From assembly GCF_001074155.1 (NCBI RefSeq), contig NZ_JUUZ01000025.1, positions 1-53,009 of the forward strand: a stretch of DNA of 53,009 bases, in the 5' to 3' direction. The notes under the pieces were generated by a model, which was not told where the DNA came from, searched no databases, and saw only the letters and a program-made list of their open reading frames with translations. A program made the position numbers and the translations under genes. Below are positions 44,195 through 52,934 of the stretch, piece after piece. Positions within the stretch are counted from its first letter, which is position 1; every line of letters starts with the position of its first letter. The stretch comes from Streptococcus pseudopneumoniae (GTDB taxonomy: Bacteria > Bacillota > Bacilli > Lactobacillales > Streptococcaceae).

Positions 44195-45070
44195 ATGAGA
44201 AATGTAACGGTTGCAGCTATTCAGATGCAATGCGCTAAGGATGTGGAAACGAATATCCAAACAGCTGAACGTCTAGTTCGACAAGCTGCTGAGCAAGGAG
44301 CCCAAATTATTCTCTTGCCTGAATTATTTGAACGTCCCTATTTCTGTCAGGAGCGTCAGTATGACTACTACCAGTATGCCCAGTCGGTGACAGAAAATAC
44401 GGCTATTCAGCATTTCAAAGGAATTGCCAAAGAGCTAAAGGTCGTTTTACCGATCAGTTTCTATGAAAAAGACGGTAATGTCTTATACAATTCCATTGCT
44501 GTCATTGATGCAGATGGAGAAGTGCTTGGCGTTTATCGGAAGACTCACATTCCTGATGACCATTATTACCAAGAGAAATTCTTTTTCACACCTGGAAATA
44601 CTGGTTTCAAGGTCTGGGATACTCGCTATGCCAAGATTGGTATTGGCATTTGTTGGGATCAGTGGTTTCCTGAAACAGCCCGTTGTCTTACACTAAATGG
44701 CGCAGAATTACTTTTTTACCCAACAGCCATTGGTTCAGAGCCAATTTTGGATACAGATAGTTGTGGTCATTGGCAACGTACAATGCAAGGACACGCAGCA
44801 GCAAATATTGTGCCAGTTATCGCAGCCAATCGTTATGGTTTGGAAGAAGTCACTCCTTGTGAAGAAAATGGGGGACAAAGTTCCAGTCTAAACTTCTACG
44901 GTTCATCCTTTATGACCGATGAAACAGGAGCTATTTTAAGTCAAGCCGAACGACAAGAAGAAGCAATCCTCTTAACCACTTATGACCTGGATAAAGGAGC
45001 AAATGAACGCCTGAATTGGGGTCTCTTTAGAGATAGAAGACCAGATATGTATAAAGATATCGTGAAATGA
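44195..45070 (+). CDS. aguB: N-carbamoylputrescine amidase
   Basis: Nitrilase-superfamily amidase converting N-carbamoylputrescine to putrescine, CO2 and ammonia. The 291-residue enzyme has the Glu-Lys-Cys triad at E43 (LPELFERP), K116 (YRKTHIPDD) and C153 (GICWDQWFPE). It starts after a nine-base gap behind TAGGAG. It completes the arginine-agmatine-putrescine path. A strong terminator follows, ending the operon. Confidence 0.95.
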   Translation: MRNVTVAAIQMQCAKDVETNIQTAERLVRQAAEQGAQIILLPELFERPYFCQERQYDYYQYAQSVTENTAIQHFKGIAKELKVVLPISFYEKDGNVLYNSIAVIDADGEVLGVYRKTHIPDDHYYQEKFFFTPGNTGFKVWDTRYAKIGIGICWDQWFPETARCLTLNGAELLFYPTAIGSEPILDTDSCGHWQRTMQGHAAANIVPVIAANRYGLEEVTPCEENGGQSSSLNFYGSSFMTDETGAILSQAERQEEAILLTTYDLDKGANERLNWGLFRDRRPDMYKDIVK

Positions 45071-45071
45071 C

Positions 45072-45095
45072 AAAAAGCCTCTTGGAGGCTTTTTC
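45072..45095 (+). terminator. Terminator of the polyamine operon
   Basis: AAAAGCCTC ttg GAGGCTTTTTC, nine perfect pairs. Confidence 0.9.
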
Positions 45096-45229
45096 TTTAT
45101 ATACTATATTAATTTTTGATAAAGTATTAGAAATCTGATAAAATGAACATAGTGTAAGAATGATAAGAGAGACTGGAAAGCTCTCAATCAATTTTTCCTT
45201 GAAGAATTAAGTCGTGACTGAGGTTAATT

Positions 45230-46282
45230 ATGGGAAAATGGACTTGTAGATGTGGGCAAGCAATGAACGACCACAAAGCCCCTGATCCAAATGCTTATTC
45301 GGTTTATTCGGATGAGTTATTAGTAGAAATCATGAATAAAAAAGATGGTAATGACACAATTTCCTATGAAGACATTTCGGAGGCTTCCTTTTATATGTGG
45401 AAGTGCCCAAATTGTGGTAGTTTTATGGTCTTTGGCGAAGAGGATAATCCAAATTGTTTCACTTTTTATGAGCGCCAGACCAGTGCAAAAGCTGAACCAC
45501 TTTTCGATCCTGATCAAGAGTTGAATCTCGTTGTCGTTGAGTTTCAAGAAGGTGGAAATGGTTATACTTATATCTGTGACGAGCCAAATATCCATATTGG
45601 ACATGCTGTTATTGTCCCAGTAGGAAAGGAAAATACTGAAAAAACTGCTTTAGTTGTCCAGAAGTATTATGCTCCACCAAAGGATATTACTTTTCCTGTC
45701 GAAAAGTTAAAACGTGTCATTCGTAGGTATACAGATTTTGATCCACTGACTTCTACAATAGTTTGTGCAAATCTAGTAAAACATGGAAGGATTTTAGATA
45801 CTTGCTTGAAAAAAGTAAAAGTAGATTCTAAACAAATCTATAATGGAATTAAAACTCCCATGGGACACTTTTGGTTAGAGTTAAATGGAGTTCCTATTCC
45901 AATGAAAATCTCACAAATACAAGCCAGAGATAAAAAGTATCAGGTGGATGGTGCCTTTTATATTAAGCCCACCAAAGTAAACTATAGAAAATTCTTCACA
46001 CTAGAGTTATGTGCAGATTTTGATATTGACGCCTCTCGTTGGATTGACGTTCTATCAGATGAAAATGTTTGGGGAAACACCTGGGAAATGAATGGCCTTC
46101 AATTTGGAATTACTGCAGGAGAGTCCCCAGAATTTGAAGACGAAGTAGTTGCAAGAAAATTTAGCCGTATCCCACTTTATTATGACTGGCATCCAGAATT
46201 TGAAGATTATTATGGCTTCAGTATAGCCTGGAAAAAATACGAGTCTGATAGTGATTTGTCGATTGATTTCTATACAACATAA
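45230..46282 (+). CDS. Zinc-ribbon-containing hypothetical protein
   Basis: A 350-residue soluble protein starting MGKWTCRCGQAMNDHKAPDP. Cys pairs CRC near residue 6 and CPNCG near 62 form a likely zinc ribbon. The rest is a long alpha/beta region with many aromatic residues (DFDIDASRWIDVLSDENVWG, IPLYYDWHPEFEDYYGFSIAW) that I cannot place in a family. It has a GAGG site. A TPR gene follows after 17 bases, so both are probably one unit. Confidence 0.7.
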   Translation: MGKWTCRCGQAMNDHKAPDPNAYSVYSDELLVEIMNKKDGNDTISYEDISEASFYMWKCPNCGSFMVFGEEDNPNCFTFYERQTSAKAEPLFDPDQELNLVVVEFQEGGNGYTYICDEPNIHIGHAVIVPVGKENTEKTALVVQKYYAPPKDITFPVEKLKRVIRRYTDFDPLTSTIVCANLVKHGRILDTCLKKVKVDSKQIYNGIKTPMGHFWLELNGVPIPMKISQIQARDKKYQVDGAFYIKPTKVNYRKFFTLELCADFDIDASRWIDVLSDENVWGNTWEMNGLQFGITAGESPEFEDEVVARKFSRIPLYYDWHPEFEDYYGFSIAWKKYESDSDLSIDFYTT

Positions 46283-46299
46283 GCTGGAGGAGAATAAGC

Positions 46300-46911
46300 A
46301 TGAATCAAGCCTGGGAATTATTGTTTGAAGGGAAGATTGATGAGGCCAAGAAATTAGTCTCAGAAACCTTCTCGTTAGAAACTTGTAAGGATTATAGCCT
46401 TCTCAATTTGATGGGTTATATCAAGCTCTTTGAAAAAGACTATCAAGAAGCTTTGCTGATTTATCAAAAATATCTTGAAATAGCTATATCAAGTCAAGAT
46501 AAAGAAAATGAACATATAGGCTATCACCAGTTAGCTATGGTTTATCGTGAGATGAATGACTATCAAACAGCTCTTAACTATATCGATAAAGAGCGAGAAG
46601 TTATTGAAGATTATTTTTCAGAGGATGCACTCAAATATTCCGTCAATAATTATGAGCAAAGTTATTTAAGATTAAAACTAGGGGAAATAGCAAAAGCAAT
46701 CATGTATATGGAACAGTCCTTAAAGCAAGCATTACAAACAGATGATCTGATAGCTCAAGCCTGTTCCTATAGAGGTTTAGGTGAGATTTATTCTGCTGAA
46801 AATTCAGAAAAATCGCAAGAGAATTTTTTACAAGCTATCGAACTTTTTGAAAAAGCAGGCGATCAGGTCGGAGCCCGAGAAGTTAAAAACTTACTAAACA
46901 AGAAAAAGTAG
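46300..46911 (+). CDS. Tetratricopeptide repeat protein
   Basis: A 203-residue all-helical protein with about four TPR-like pairs. Typical repeats are NLMGYIKLFEKDYQEALLIY, QLAMVYREMNDYQTALNYI, and RGLGEIYSAENSEKSQENF. It begins MNQAWELLFEGKIDEAKKLV and has a GGAGG site. TPR proteins mediate protein-protein contact; its partner is probably the zinc-ribbon protein upstream, given the close spacing. The specific function is unknown. Confidence 0.8.
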   Translation: MNQAWELLFEGKIDEAKKLVSETFSLETCKDYSLLNLMGYIKLFEKDYQEALLIYQKYLEIAISSQDKENEHIGYHQLAMVYREMNDYQTALNYIDKEREVIEDYFSEDALKYSVNNYEQSYLRLKLGEIAKAIMYMEQSLKQALQTDDLIAQACSYRGLGEIYSAENSEKSQENFLQAIELFEKAGDQVGAREVKNLLNKKK

Positions 46912-46930
46912 CCCGCTCAGGCTACTTTTT
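46903..46930. terminator. Bidirectional terminator between convergent genes
   Basis: AAAAAGTAGCC cgctca GGCTACTTTTT, an 11-bp perfect stem with T-runs on both strands. Confidence 0.9.
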
Positions 46931-47745
46931 TAAAATTCTTTGTAAACATACGGATTTTCTGGTTTGTCCACTTTGATGAAAGACTGGACTTCAAGGGTTG
47001 GGAGGACTTGGTTGAGTTCTTTGTGATAGTGATTCCTAATCTTACCTTTGACTCTCACCCAGGTGTTATTTTCGTACTGATTAGTGTTTCCAGTGGTCAA
47101 AAGGCCAAAAACTCCTGAATCAGCGATACAGTGCATAATACCAAAACGAAAAACAAATTGACTATTGGTATGATTTGGATCGTTGTAGACAAAACCAGTA
47201 AACTCTATTTCCTTGCCTTCAAATTCATTTGGATAATCATAGATAGCTTCCATGACGTCCAGGTAATTTTCATCATTGATAACTATACTAGATTGGGCTA
47301 AGTATTTATCAGCACTCTTCCGAATAATATTTTCATGAGCTGTTTGTGAATAAAAGCGACTGGTATCCGGCTTAAGATACTGACTGCTCGTTCCTTCACT
47401 TGCTTGGATTGCCTTGTCAGTTCCTTCCGACAAAGGGAAATAAAATCCTTTTGCCGATACTGTTTGTGAATCCAGAGTGACAGTTGGAAATGTAAATCCA
47501 ACTAACAAAGGCAAACTTAAGAGGACAAAACTAGCAAGCTTTGCTGAAAAACTATGCAAGTGACTATGTTCTTTCAAATGCTTGAAGCAAATATAGGCTT
47601 GAACAATGGCTAGTAGCAAAGATAAAAACATAGTGATATAAGCCAGATAAGAGTAGTGGAGGTTTATATACTGATTGAGCTTACCTGATAGGTGCAGATA
47701 AAGGGTTAAGATAAAATAGCCAAATAAGATAAAAAATCGAATCAT
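46930..47745 (-). CDS. TIGR03943 family membrane protein (YcgQ/DUF1980-like)
   Basis: A 271-residue protein starting MIRFFILFGYFILTLYLHLS behind GGGGTGA, with hydrophobic segments at about 3-20, 33-55 and 75-95, then an external domain from about 110. A longer opening at 47811 is part of the upstream permease gene region. The outer part has FGIMHCIADSGVFGLL, with Cys and Gly typical of the family. It is coupled to the permease gene by a four-base overlap. Such pairs are thought to form a transporter of unknown, possibly metal-related, substrate. Confidence 0.82.
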   Translation of the reverse strand: MIRFFILFGYFILTLYLHLSGKLNQYINLHYSYLAYITMFLSLLLAIVQAYICFKHLKEHSHLHSFSAKLASFVLLSLPLLVGFTFPTVTLDSQTVSAKGFYFPLSEGTDKAIQASEGTSSQYLKPDTSRFYSQTAHENIIRKSADKYLAQSSIVINDENYLDVMEAIYDYPNEFEGKEIEFTGFVYNDPNHTNSQFVFRFGIMHCIADSGVFGLLTTGNTNQYENNTWVRVKGKIRNHYHKELNQVLPTLEVQSFIKVDKPENPYVYKEF

Positions 47746-48647
47746 AGCATCACCCCGACTAGATAAGAATAGGCAAGAACAACAAGAGTTACAATTGTCA
47801 TGAATTGCCAAATAAATCGCGTTTTAAGATAATTCTTCATCATGAGTAGGTTCTTGACATCAAGCATGGGACCTATAACCAGAAAGGCAAGCACTGGAGC
47901 AAAACCAAAACTAGAGAGAAGTGAAGATCCAATAAAGGCATCCGCTTCACTACAGAGGGATAGTAGGAAAGACAAGACCATCAGAAGAACAATAGCGAGC
48001 AGTGGTGTTGCGCTGATAGATGTCAGTATACGAGTTGGTACATAGACCTGGACTATGCTTGCAAAAAGACAGCCAAAGACCAAGTAACGCCCCATATCAA
48101 AGAATTCATCAATAGCTTGAATGAATACCTGAAGGATTTTTTGACTTTTAGTCAAGTGAGAAAAATCATGCTCATGACAAGTCAATCTATTTTCCTTTTG
48201 AATAGGTTCCTCCCAGAAAAATCCAAGAAAGATACCCAATATAGTAGCAACTAGAATAGCGCCCAAAGCTCTTAGGAGAAGCATTTGAATAGAATTACCA
48301 AAGGCTGAATAAGTCGCAAAGAGTACGATGGGATTGATAATAGGAGCTGTTGCTAGAAAAGGTACCGCTGTATAGCTAGGAACCTTCTTTTCTAAAAAGC
48401 GATTGATGATAGGAACGATTCCACACTCACAAGAGGGAAAGAGAAAACCGATGAAGCTACCAAAAAAGATTCTCCCCAAGCGATTTTTAGGGAGAAATGT
48501 ATAAACCTTCTCAGGTGTGACATAGACTTCAATGGCACCAGAGATGATACTACCGATTAAGACAAAGGGTAAAGCTTCAATGATAATTGAAAGAAAAATG
48601 GCGCCAGCTTGTAGCACACTAGAAGGTAAACTTTGAAAGAGTGTCAT
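47742..48647 (-). CDS. Permease (DUF318/ArsP-like, YcgR-type)
   Basis: A 301-residue integral membrane protein with about eight hydrophobic segments. The conserved FPSCECGIVPIINRFL motif near residue 70 and AFIGSSLLSSFGFAPVLAFLVIGPMLDVKN near 235-270 mark the predicted-permease family PF03773. Family members export metalloids or unidentified solutes. It is paired with the TIGR03943 protein that follows, with an ATGA overlap. Its substrate cannot be read from sequence. Confidence 0.85.
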   Translation of the reverse strand: MTLFQSLPSSVLQAGAIFLSIIIEALPFVLIGSIISGAIEVYVTPEKVYTFLPKNRLGRIFFGSFIGFLFPSCECGIVPIINRFLEKKVPSYTAVPFLATAPIINPIVLFATYSAFGNSIQMLLLRALGAILVATILGIFLGFFWEEPIQKENRLTCHEHDFSHLTKSQKILQVFIQAIDEFFDMGRYLVFGCLFASIVQVYVPTRILTSISATPLLAIVLLMVLSFLLSLCSEADAFIGSSLLSSFGFAPVLAFLVIGPMLDVKNLLMMKNYLKTRFIWQFMTIVTLVVLAYSYLVGVML

Positions 48648-48779
48648 CTATTTTTTCTTTTCTGCCTTATCTTTCTTTTTTTTGTCATCTGGAAATGTTA
48701 CTTGCTTCAAGTCAGGGAGTTTAGCGAATTCTTCGAACATCTTATCTAAGTCATCAGTTTTTGTAAATTTAACAGCCAT
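48648..48779 (-). CDS. Small conserved-type protein (43 aa)
   Basis: An ORF of 43 codons reads MAVKFTKTDDLDKMFEEFAK and then LPDLKQVTFPDD before a lysine-rich tail. A GAGGT site and a leftward TATAAT box (48811-48816) precede it. It stands immediately before the permease gene and may be translated with it. It resembles the small SPJ_0845-type proteins of streptococci, but that is from memory. No function is known. Confidence 0.65.
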   Translation of the reverse strand: MAVKFTKTDDLDKMFEEFAKLPDLKQVTFPDDKKKKDKAEKKK

Positions 48780-48919
48780 AAGGCATACCTCGATTCTTTA
48801 AGTTAACACTATTATACTATTATTTCTAAGAAATAGTTGGATTTTAAAATAAACATGGCTTTTATCTTTATAAAGTTGAAATAAAGCAACAAATTAATGA
48901 AAACAAGCTTTCTTCCTTA

Positions 48920-48928
48920 TGGTATAAT
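48920..48928 (+). promoter_or_regulatory. Extended -10 promoter of tex
   Basis: TGGTATAAT ends 6 bases before the tex ATG, which would put the transcription start at or next to the start codon. No ribosome site lies between, and no good -35 is seen. Confidence 0.65.
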
Positions 48929-48934
48929 AGTTTC

Positions 48935-51064
48935 ATGGATAAAAAATATGAAAAAATTTCCCAAGACTTGGGTGTAACTTTAAAGCAGATTGATACTGTC
49001 TTGTCTTTGACAGCAGAAGGAGCAACTATCCCCTTTATCGCCCGTTATCGGAAAGATATGACTGGAAGTCTAGATGAGGTAGCCATTAAGGCTATTATCG
49101 ACCTCGATAAGAGTTTAACTGCTCTAAATGATCGTAAGGAAGCCGTCTTAGCAAAAATCAAAGAGCAAGGCAAGCTAACAAAAGAATTGGAAGAAGCAAT
49201 TCTAGCAGCTGAAAAACTCGCAGATGTAGAAGAACTCTATCTTCCCTATAAGGAGAAACGTCGCACCAAGGCAACGATTGCGCGTGAGGCTGGACTTTTT
49301 CCACTTGCTCGTTTAATTTTACAAAATGTTTCTAACCTAGAAAAAGAAGCAGAAGCTTTTGTCTGTGAAGGTTTCGAGACTCCTCAAGAAGCCTTGGCTG
49401 GGGCTGTAGACATCTTGGTTGAGGCACTATCCGAGGATGTTCATTTACGTTCAATGACCTATCAAGAGGTACTTAGACGCTCTAAGATTACTTCTCAAGT
49501 CAAAGATGAGAGTCTTGATGAAAAACAAGTTTTTCAGATTTATTACGATTTCTCAGAAACAGTTGCAAACATGCAAGGTTACCGTACGCTTGCCCTTAAT
49601 CGTGGTGAGAAGCTAGGCATTTTGAAAATTGGCTTTGAGCATGCGACTGATCGGATTCTATCTTTCTTTAGTGGTCGTTTTAAAGTTAAGAATGCTTATA
49701 TTGACGAAGTTATTCAGCAATCTGTCAAGAAAAAAGTATTACCAGCTATTGAGCGTCGTATTCGTACAGAATTAACAGAAAATGCAGAAGAAGGAGCTAT
49801 CCAACTCTTCTCAGAAAACCTTCGAAATCTTCTCCTTGTTGCTCCTCTTAAAGGGCGCGTGGTCCTTGGATTTGACCCTGCCTTTCGTACAGGTGCTAAG
49901 CTTGCAGTCGTGGATGCGACCGGGAAGATGCTGACAACACAGGTCATTTATCCCGTCAAACCAGCTTCAGCTCGTCAGATTGAAGAAGCAAAGAGAGATT
50001 TGGCAGATTTGATTGGCCAATACGGTGTGGAAATCATTGCTATAGGCAATGGTACTGCTAGTCGTGAGAGCGAAGCCTTCGTCGCTGAAGTACTTAAAGA
50101 TTTTCCTGAGGTCAGCTACGTCATTGTCAATGAGAGCGGTGCATCTGTCTACTCAGCTAGTGAACTTGCTCGTCAAGAGTTTCCAGAGTTAACTGTTGAA
50201 AAACGTTCTGCTATTTCGATTGCTCGTCGCTTGCAAGACCCACTGGCTGAGTTGGTTAAAATCGATCCCAAATCTATCGGTGTTGGTCAATACCAGCACG
50301 ATGTTAGTCAGAAAAAACTGTCTGAAAGTCTTGACTTTGTTGTTGATACAGTCGTTAACCAAGTCGGTGTCAATGTCAATACAGCTAGTCCAGCCTTACT
50401 TTCGCACGTAGCTGGGCTTAACAAAACAATCTCTGAAAATATCGTGAAGTATCGTGAAGAAGAAGGCAAAATCACTTCACGCGCCCAAATCAAGAAAGTC
50501 CCTCGATTAGGTGCTAAAGCGTTTGAACAGGCTGCAGGTTTCCTCCGTATCCCTGAAAGTAGCAATATCCTTGACAATACAGGTGTTCACCCAGAAAACT
50601 ATGCTGCTGTTAAGGAACTCTTCAAACGTTTGGACATTAAAGACCTAAATGAAGAAGCACAAGCCAAACTCAAATCTATTTCAATCAAGGAAATGGCCCA
50701 AGAACTAGACCTCGGTCAAGAAACCCTTAAAGATATTATTGCAGATCTTTTAAAACCAGGACGTGATTTCCGTGATTCTTTTGATGCTCCAGTCCTTCGT
50801 CAGGATGTCTTGGATATCAAAGACTTAAAAGTTGGCCAGAAGCTTGAGGGCGTTGTTCGTAACGTCGTTGACTTCGGTGCCTTTGTTGACATTGGTATTC
50901 ACGAGGATGGCCTGATTCATATCTCTCACATGAGCAAGAAATTCATCAAACATCCGAGTCAAGTCGTTTCAGTTGGTGATTTGGTAACCGTTTGGGTGAA
51001 GAAGATTGATGTCCAACGAGAAAAAGTAAATCTGTCGCTCCTTGCACCAGATGAATCTAACTAA
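48935..51064 (+). CDS. tex: Tex family RNA-binding transcription accessory protein
   Basis: A 709-residue Tex protein: N-terminal helical region with [18 protein letters not shown], a YqgF-like nuclease fold (about 320-450; [16 protein letters not shown]), a helix-hairpin-helix part (about 490-570) and a C-terminal S1 RNA-binding domain (about 640-705; [22 protein letters not shown]). Tex binds RNA and affects transcription and gene expression. The start [14 protein letters not shown] is the normal family start, yet it has no ribosome site and the -10 lies only six bases upstream, so the mRNA is probably leaderless. Confidence 0.95.
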   Translation: MDKKYEKISQDLGVTLKQIDTVLSLTAEGATIPFIARYRKDMTGSLDEVAIKAIIDLDKSLTALNDRKEAVLAKIKEQGKLTKELEEAILAAEKLADVEELYLPYKEKRRTKATIAREAGLFPLARLILQNVSNLEKEAEAFVCEGFETPQEALAGAVDILVEALSEDVHLRSMTYQEVLRRSKITSQVKDESLDEKQVFQIYYDFSETVANMQGYRTLALNRGEKLGILKIGFEHATDRILSFFSGRFKVKNAYIDEVIQQSVKKKVLPAIERRIRTELTENAEEGAIQLFSENLRNLLLVAPLKGRVVLGFDPAFRTGAKLAVVDATGKMLTTQVIYPVKPASARQIEEAKRDLADLIGQYGVEIIAIGNGTASRESEAFVAEVLKDFPEVSYVIVNESGASVYSASELARQEFPELTVEKRSAISIARRLQDPLAELVKIDPKSIGVGQYQHDVSQKKLSESLDFVVDTVVNQVGVNVNTASPALLSHVAGLNKTISENIVKYREEEGKITSRAQIKKVPRLGAKAFEQAAGFLRIPESSNILDNTGVHPENYAAVKELFKRLDIKDLNEEAQAKLKSISIKEMAQELDLGQETLKDIIADLLKPGRDFRDSFDAPVLRQDVLDIKDLKVGQKLEGVVRNVVDFGAFVDIGIHEDGLIHISHMSKKFIKHPSQVVSVGDLVTVWVKKIDVQREKVNLSLLAPDESN

Positions 51065-51500
51065 TTACGTTCGACAAGTTTCTTTAGAAGACTTTGGGAA
51101 ACCTTTCAAACACCAAGCTCAATGGAATACTCGCCTACGGTCGACAGGTGGGCGATTCTTTCCAAAGGATGGGCATTTGGATTTTAATCCCAAAGTCTAT
51201 CAAGAACTAGGTTTAGAGGTTTTTCGGAAAATTGTCCGTCACGAACTCTGTCATTATCATTTATACTATGAAGGCAAGGGGTATAAACATAAAGATGTAG
51301 CCTTTAAGAAACTGTTAAAAGAAGTAGATGGACTCCGCTTTGTTCCTCCCTTATCAAATGTCAGTCAAACACCAGTTCTAGTCTATACTTGTCAGACTTG
51401 TCACCAAACCTATCAACGAAAACGACGAATTGATACCAAACGTTATCGTTGTGGTCTCTGTCGTAGCAAACTCATTTTGCAAAATCCGCCTAAGGACTGA
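51051..51500 (+). CDS. SprT family zinc protein
   Basis: A 149-residue SprT-like protein. The zincin-type [10 protein letters not shown] motif lies near residue 64, with H-x3-H-like spacing, and the C-terminal zinc ribbon has CQTCHQT and CGLC. It begins [15 protein letters not shown] inside the end of tex (14-base overlap); a TTG start at 51042 is possible. SprT proteins are metal-binding, and relatives act as proteases for DNA-protein crosslinks, but the role of this bacterial group is not established. Confidence 0.88.
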   Translation: MNLTNYVRQVSLEDFGKPFKHQAQWNTRLRSTGGRFFPKDGHLDFNPKVYQELGLEVFRKIVRHELCHYHLYYEGKGYKHKDVAFKKLLKEVDGLRFVPPLSNVSQTPVLVYTCQTCHQTYQRKRRIDTKRYRCGLCRSKLILQNPPKD

Positions 51501-51520
51501 TGCAAGCAGTTTTTATTTCA

Positions 51521-51529
51521 TGTTATACT
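51521..51529 (+). promoter_or_regulatory. Extended -10 of the PspC-domain gene
   Basis: TGtTATACT lies 32 bases before the start codon. No convincing -35 is seen. Confidence 0.55.
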
Positions 51530-51560
51530 TATTACAAGAATACCGAAAGAGGTACAAACT

Positions 51561-51833
51561 ATGAATAAAAATTTTTACAAAATGAGACGAAATCGTATGG
51601 TATCAGGAGTACTTGCTGGACTATCTGATAAATGGGATCTTGATGTCACCCTTGTGCGCTTCATTTTTGCTATCTTTACAATCGCAAACTTCGGACTTGG
51701 AATCATCATCTACATCATCTTAGCCTCTATTTTGCCAACAAAGGAAGATATCGAAGCAGAAATGTACGGAACAGGACCACGTAAGATAAAAGAGGCTGAA
51801 CCTATCAATGATGACGAAGGTTGGTTTTGCTAA
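51561..51833 (+). CDS. PspC domain membrane protein
   Basis: A 90-residue protein with the PspC domain in its first 60 residues: FYKMRRNRMVSGVLAGLSDK, DVTLVRFIFAI and a long hydrophobic helix (about 38-58) ending LPTKED. Related to the phage-shock protein C transmembrane domain, it may sense or respond to membrane stress. An AAAGAGGT site precedes it. A terminator follows at 51860. Confidence 0.88.
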   Translation: MNKNFYKMRRNRMVSGVLAGLSDKWDLDVTLVRFIFAIFTIANFGLGIIIYIILASILPTKEDIEAEMYGTGPRKIKEAEPINDDEGWFC

Positions 51834-51859
51834 CCATATTACCATTCATTTGAAGTATT

Positions 51860-51886
51860 AAACCCTTGTAGTATCAAGGGTTTTTC
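51860..51886 (+). terminator. Terminator after the PspC-domain gene
   Basis: AAACCCTTG tagtat CAAGGGTTT with T5, nine perfect pairs. Confidence 0.9.
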
Positions 51887-52047
51887 TTTTGCTTAAAAAT
51901 TTGTGGTAAACTAATAGTAGTTCATATCAAAAAAATAATCCAATCTTACAAAAATGTAAGATTACAGACCTCTTTTGTAAGGTTGCGTTATGGAACCAAC
52001 TCTTTTTTTAGAGTACACTTATATCAGAAAGATAAAGTAGCAATACT
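51887..52047. other. Intergenic regulatory region of the ABC transporter
   Basis: No gene is seen. It holds the tandem inverted-repeat operator at 51943-51980 and about 65 bases of leader before the short ORF at 52048. Confidence 0.6.
51943..51980. promoter_or_regulatory. Tandem inverted-repeat operator
   Basis: A perfect ATCTTACA aaaa TGTAAGAT (51943-51962) is followed at once by a second TTACA ... TGTAA pair (51962-51980), giving four alternate half-sites. It suggests cooperative binding of a dimeric regulator upstream of the ABC transporter. Confidence 0.65.
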
Positions 52048-52161
52048 ATGAAAAATATTTTACAAAAGAAACAAACAAGTAAACCAAGTCCAAAAGAGAT
52101 CGAGCGAGTTCAGCTCGGTTGCTCTATTATGCAGGCTCAGTTTCAATTAATGGGATATTAA
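52048..52161 (+). CDS. Short ORF (37 aa) before the ABC transporter
   Basis: A 37-codon ORF reads MKNILQKKQTSKPSPKEIER and ends in GCSIMQAQFQLMGY. A GATAAAG-type weak site precedes it. The ABC gene starts 13 bases after its stop, so it lies in the same transcript. It might be a small protein or a translated leader. No family is recognised and the support is modest. Confidence 0.5.
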   Translation: MKNILQKKQTSKPSPKEIERVQLGCSIMQAQFQLMGY

Positions 52162-52174
52162 AAAGGAGATTATC

Positions 52175-52933
52175 ATGACACTATTAGATGTAAAACACGT
52201 TCAAAAGATTTATAAAACTCGCTTTCAAGGCAACCAAGTAGAGGCCCTGAAAGATATTCACTTTACCGTTGAAAAAGGCGACTACGTTGCTATCATGGGT
52301 GAGTCTGGATCTGGTAAATCGACTCTACTCAATATTCTTGCTATGCTTGACAAGCCAACGCGTGGCCAGGTCTTCCTAAATGGAACTGACACAGCTACCA
52401 TTAAAAATTCTGAAGCATCAAGCTTCCGTCGTGAAAAGTTAGGCTTTGTCTTCCAAGACTTCAATTTGTTAGATACGCTTTCTGTTAAAGACAATATCTT
52501 ACTCCCTTTGGTATTGTCTAGAAAGCCTATTACAGAAATGATGAAAAAATTGGTCGTAACGGCTGAAAATCTTGGCATCAATCAATTGCAGGAGAAGTAC
52601 CCTTATGAAATCTCTGGAGGGCAAAAACAAAGGGTAGCAGTTGCACGGGCTATCATCACAGAACCAGAAATTCTTCTTGCGGACGAGCCAACAGGTGCCC
52701 TAGACTCTAAATCATCTGCAGCCCTCCTTGATATCTTTGATCAGATCAACGAGCAAGGGCAAACCATTCTCATGGTGACCCACTCAACAGCTGCGGCCAG
52801 CCGTGCAAAACGTGTTCTTTTCATCAAGGACGGTATTCTCTATAATCAAATCTACCGTGGTGAAAAGACGGATCGTCAGATGTTCCAAGAAATCTCTGAC
52901 ACCTTGACTGTTATGGCAAGTGAGGTGAACTAG
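52175..52933 (+). CDS. ABC transporter ATP-binding protein (BceA/MacB type)
   Basis: A 252-residue ATPase subunit with Walker [10 protein letters not shown] at 42-50, Q-loop FVFQDFNLL, signature [14 protein letters not shown] and Walker [13 protein letters not shown]. The overall pattern fits the BceA/LolD/MacB branch, where a two-ATPase, FtsX-like permease complex expels or senses peptide antibiotics. An AAAGGAG site precedes it. The permease begins two bases after the stop. Confidence 0.9.
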   Translation: MTLLDVKHVQKIYKTRFQGNQVEALKDIHFTVEKGDYVAIMGESGSGKSTLLNILAMLDKPTRGQVFLNGTDTATIKNSEASSFRREKLGFVFQDFNLLDTLSVKDNILLPLVLSRKPITEMMKKLVVTAENLGINQLQEKYPYEISGGQKQRVAVARAIITEPEILLADEPTGALDSKSSAALLDIFDQINEQGQTILMVTHSTAAASRAKRVLFIKDGILYNQIYRGEKTDRQMFQEISDTLTVMASEVN

Positions 52934-52934
52934 T

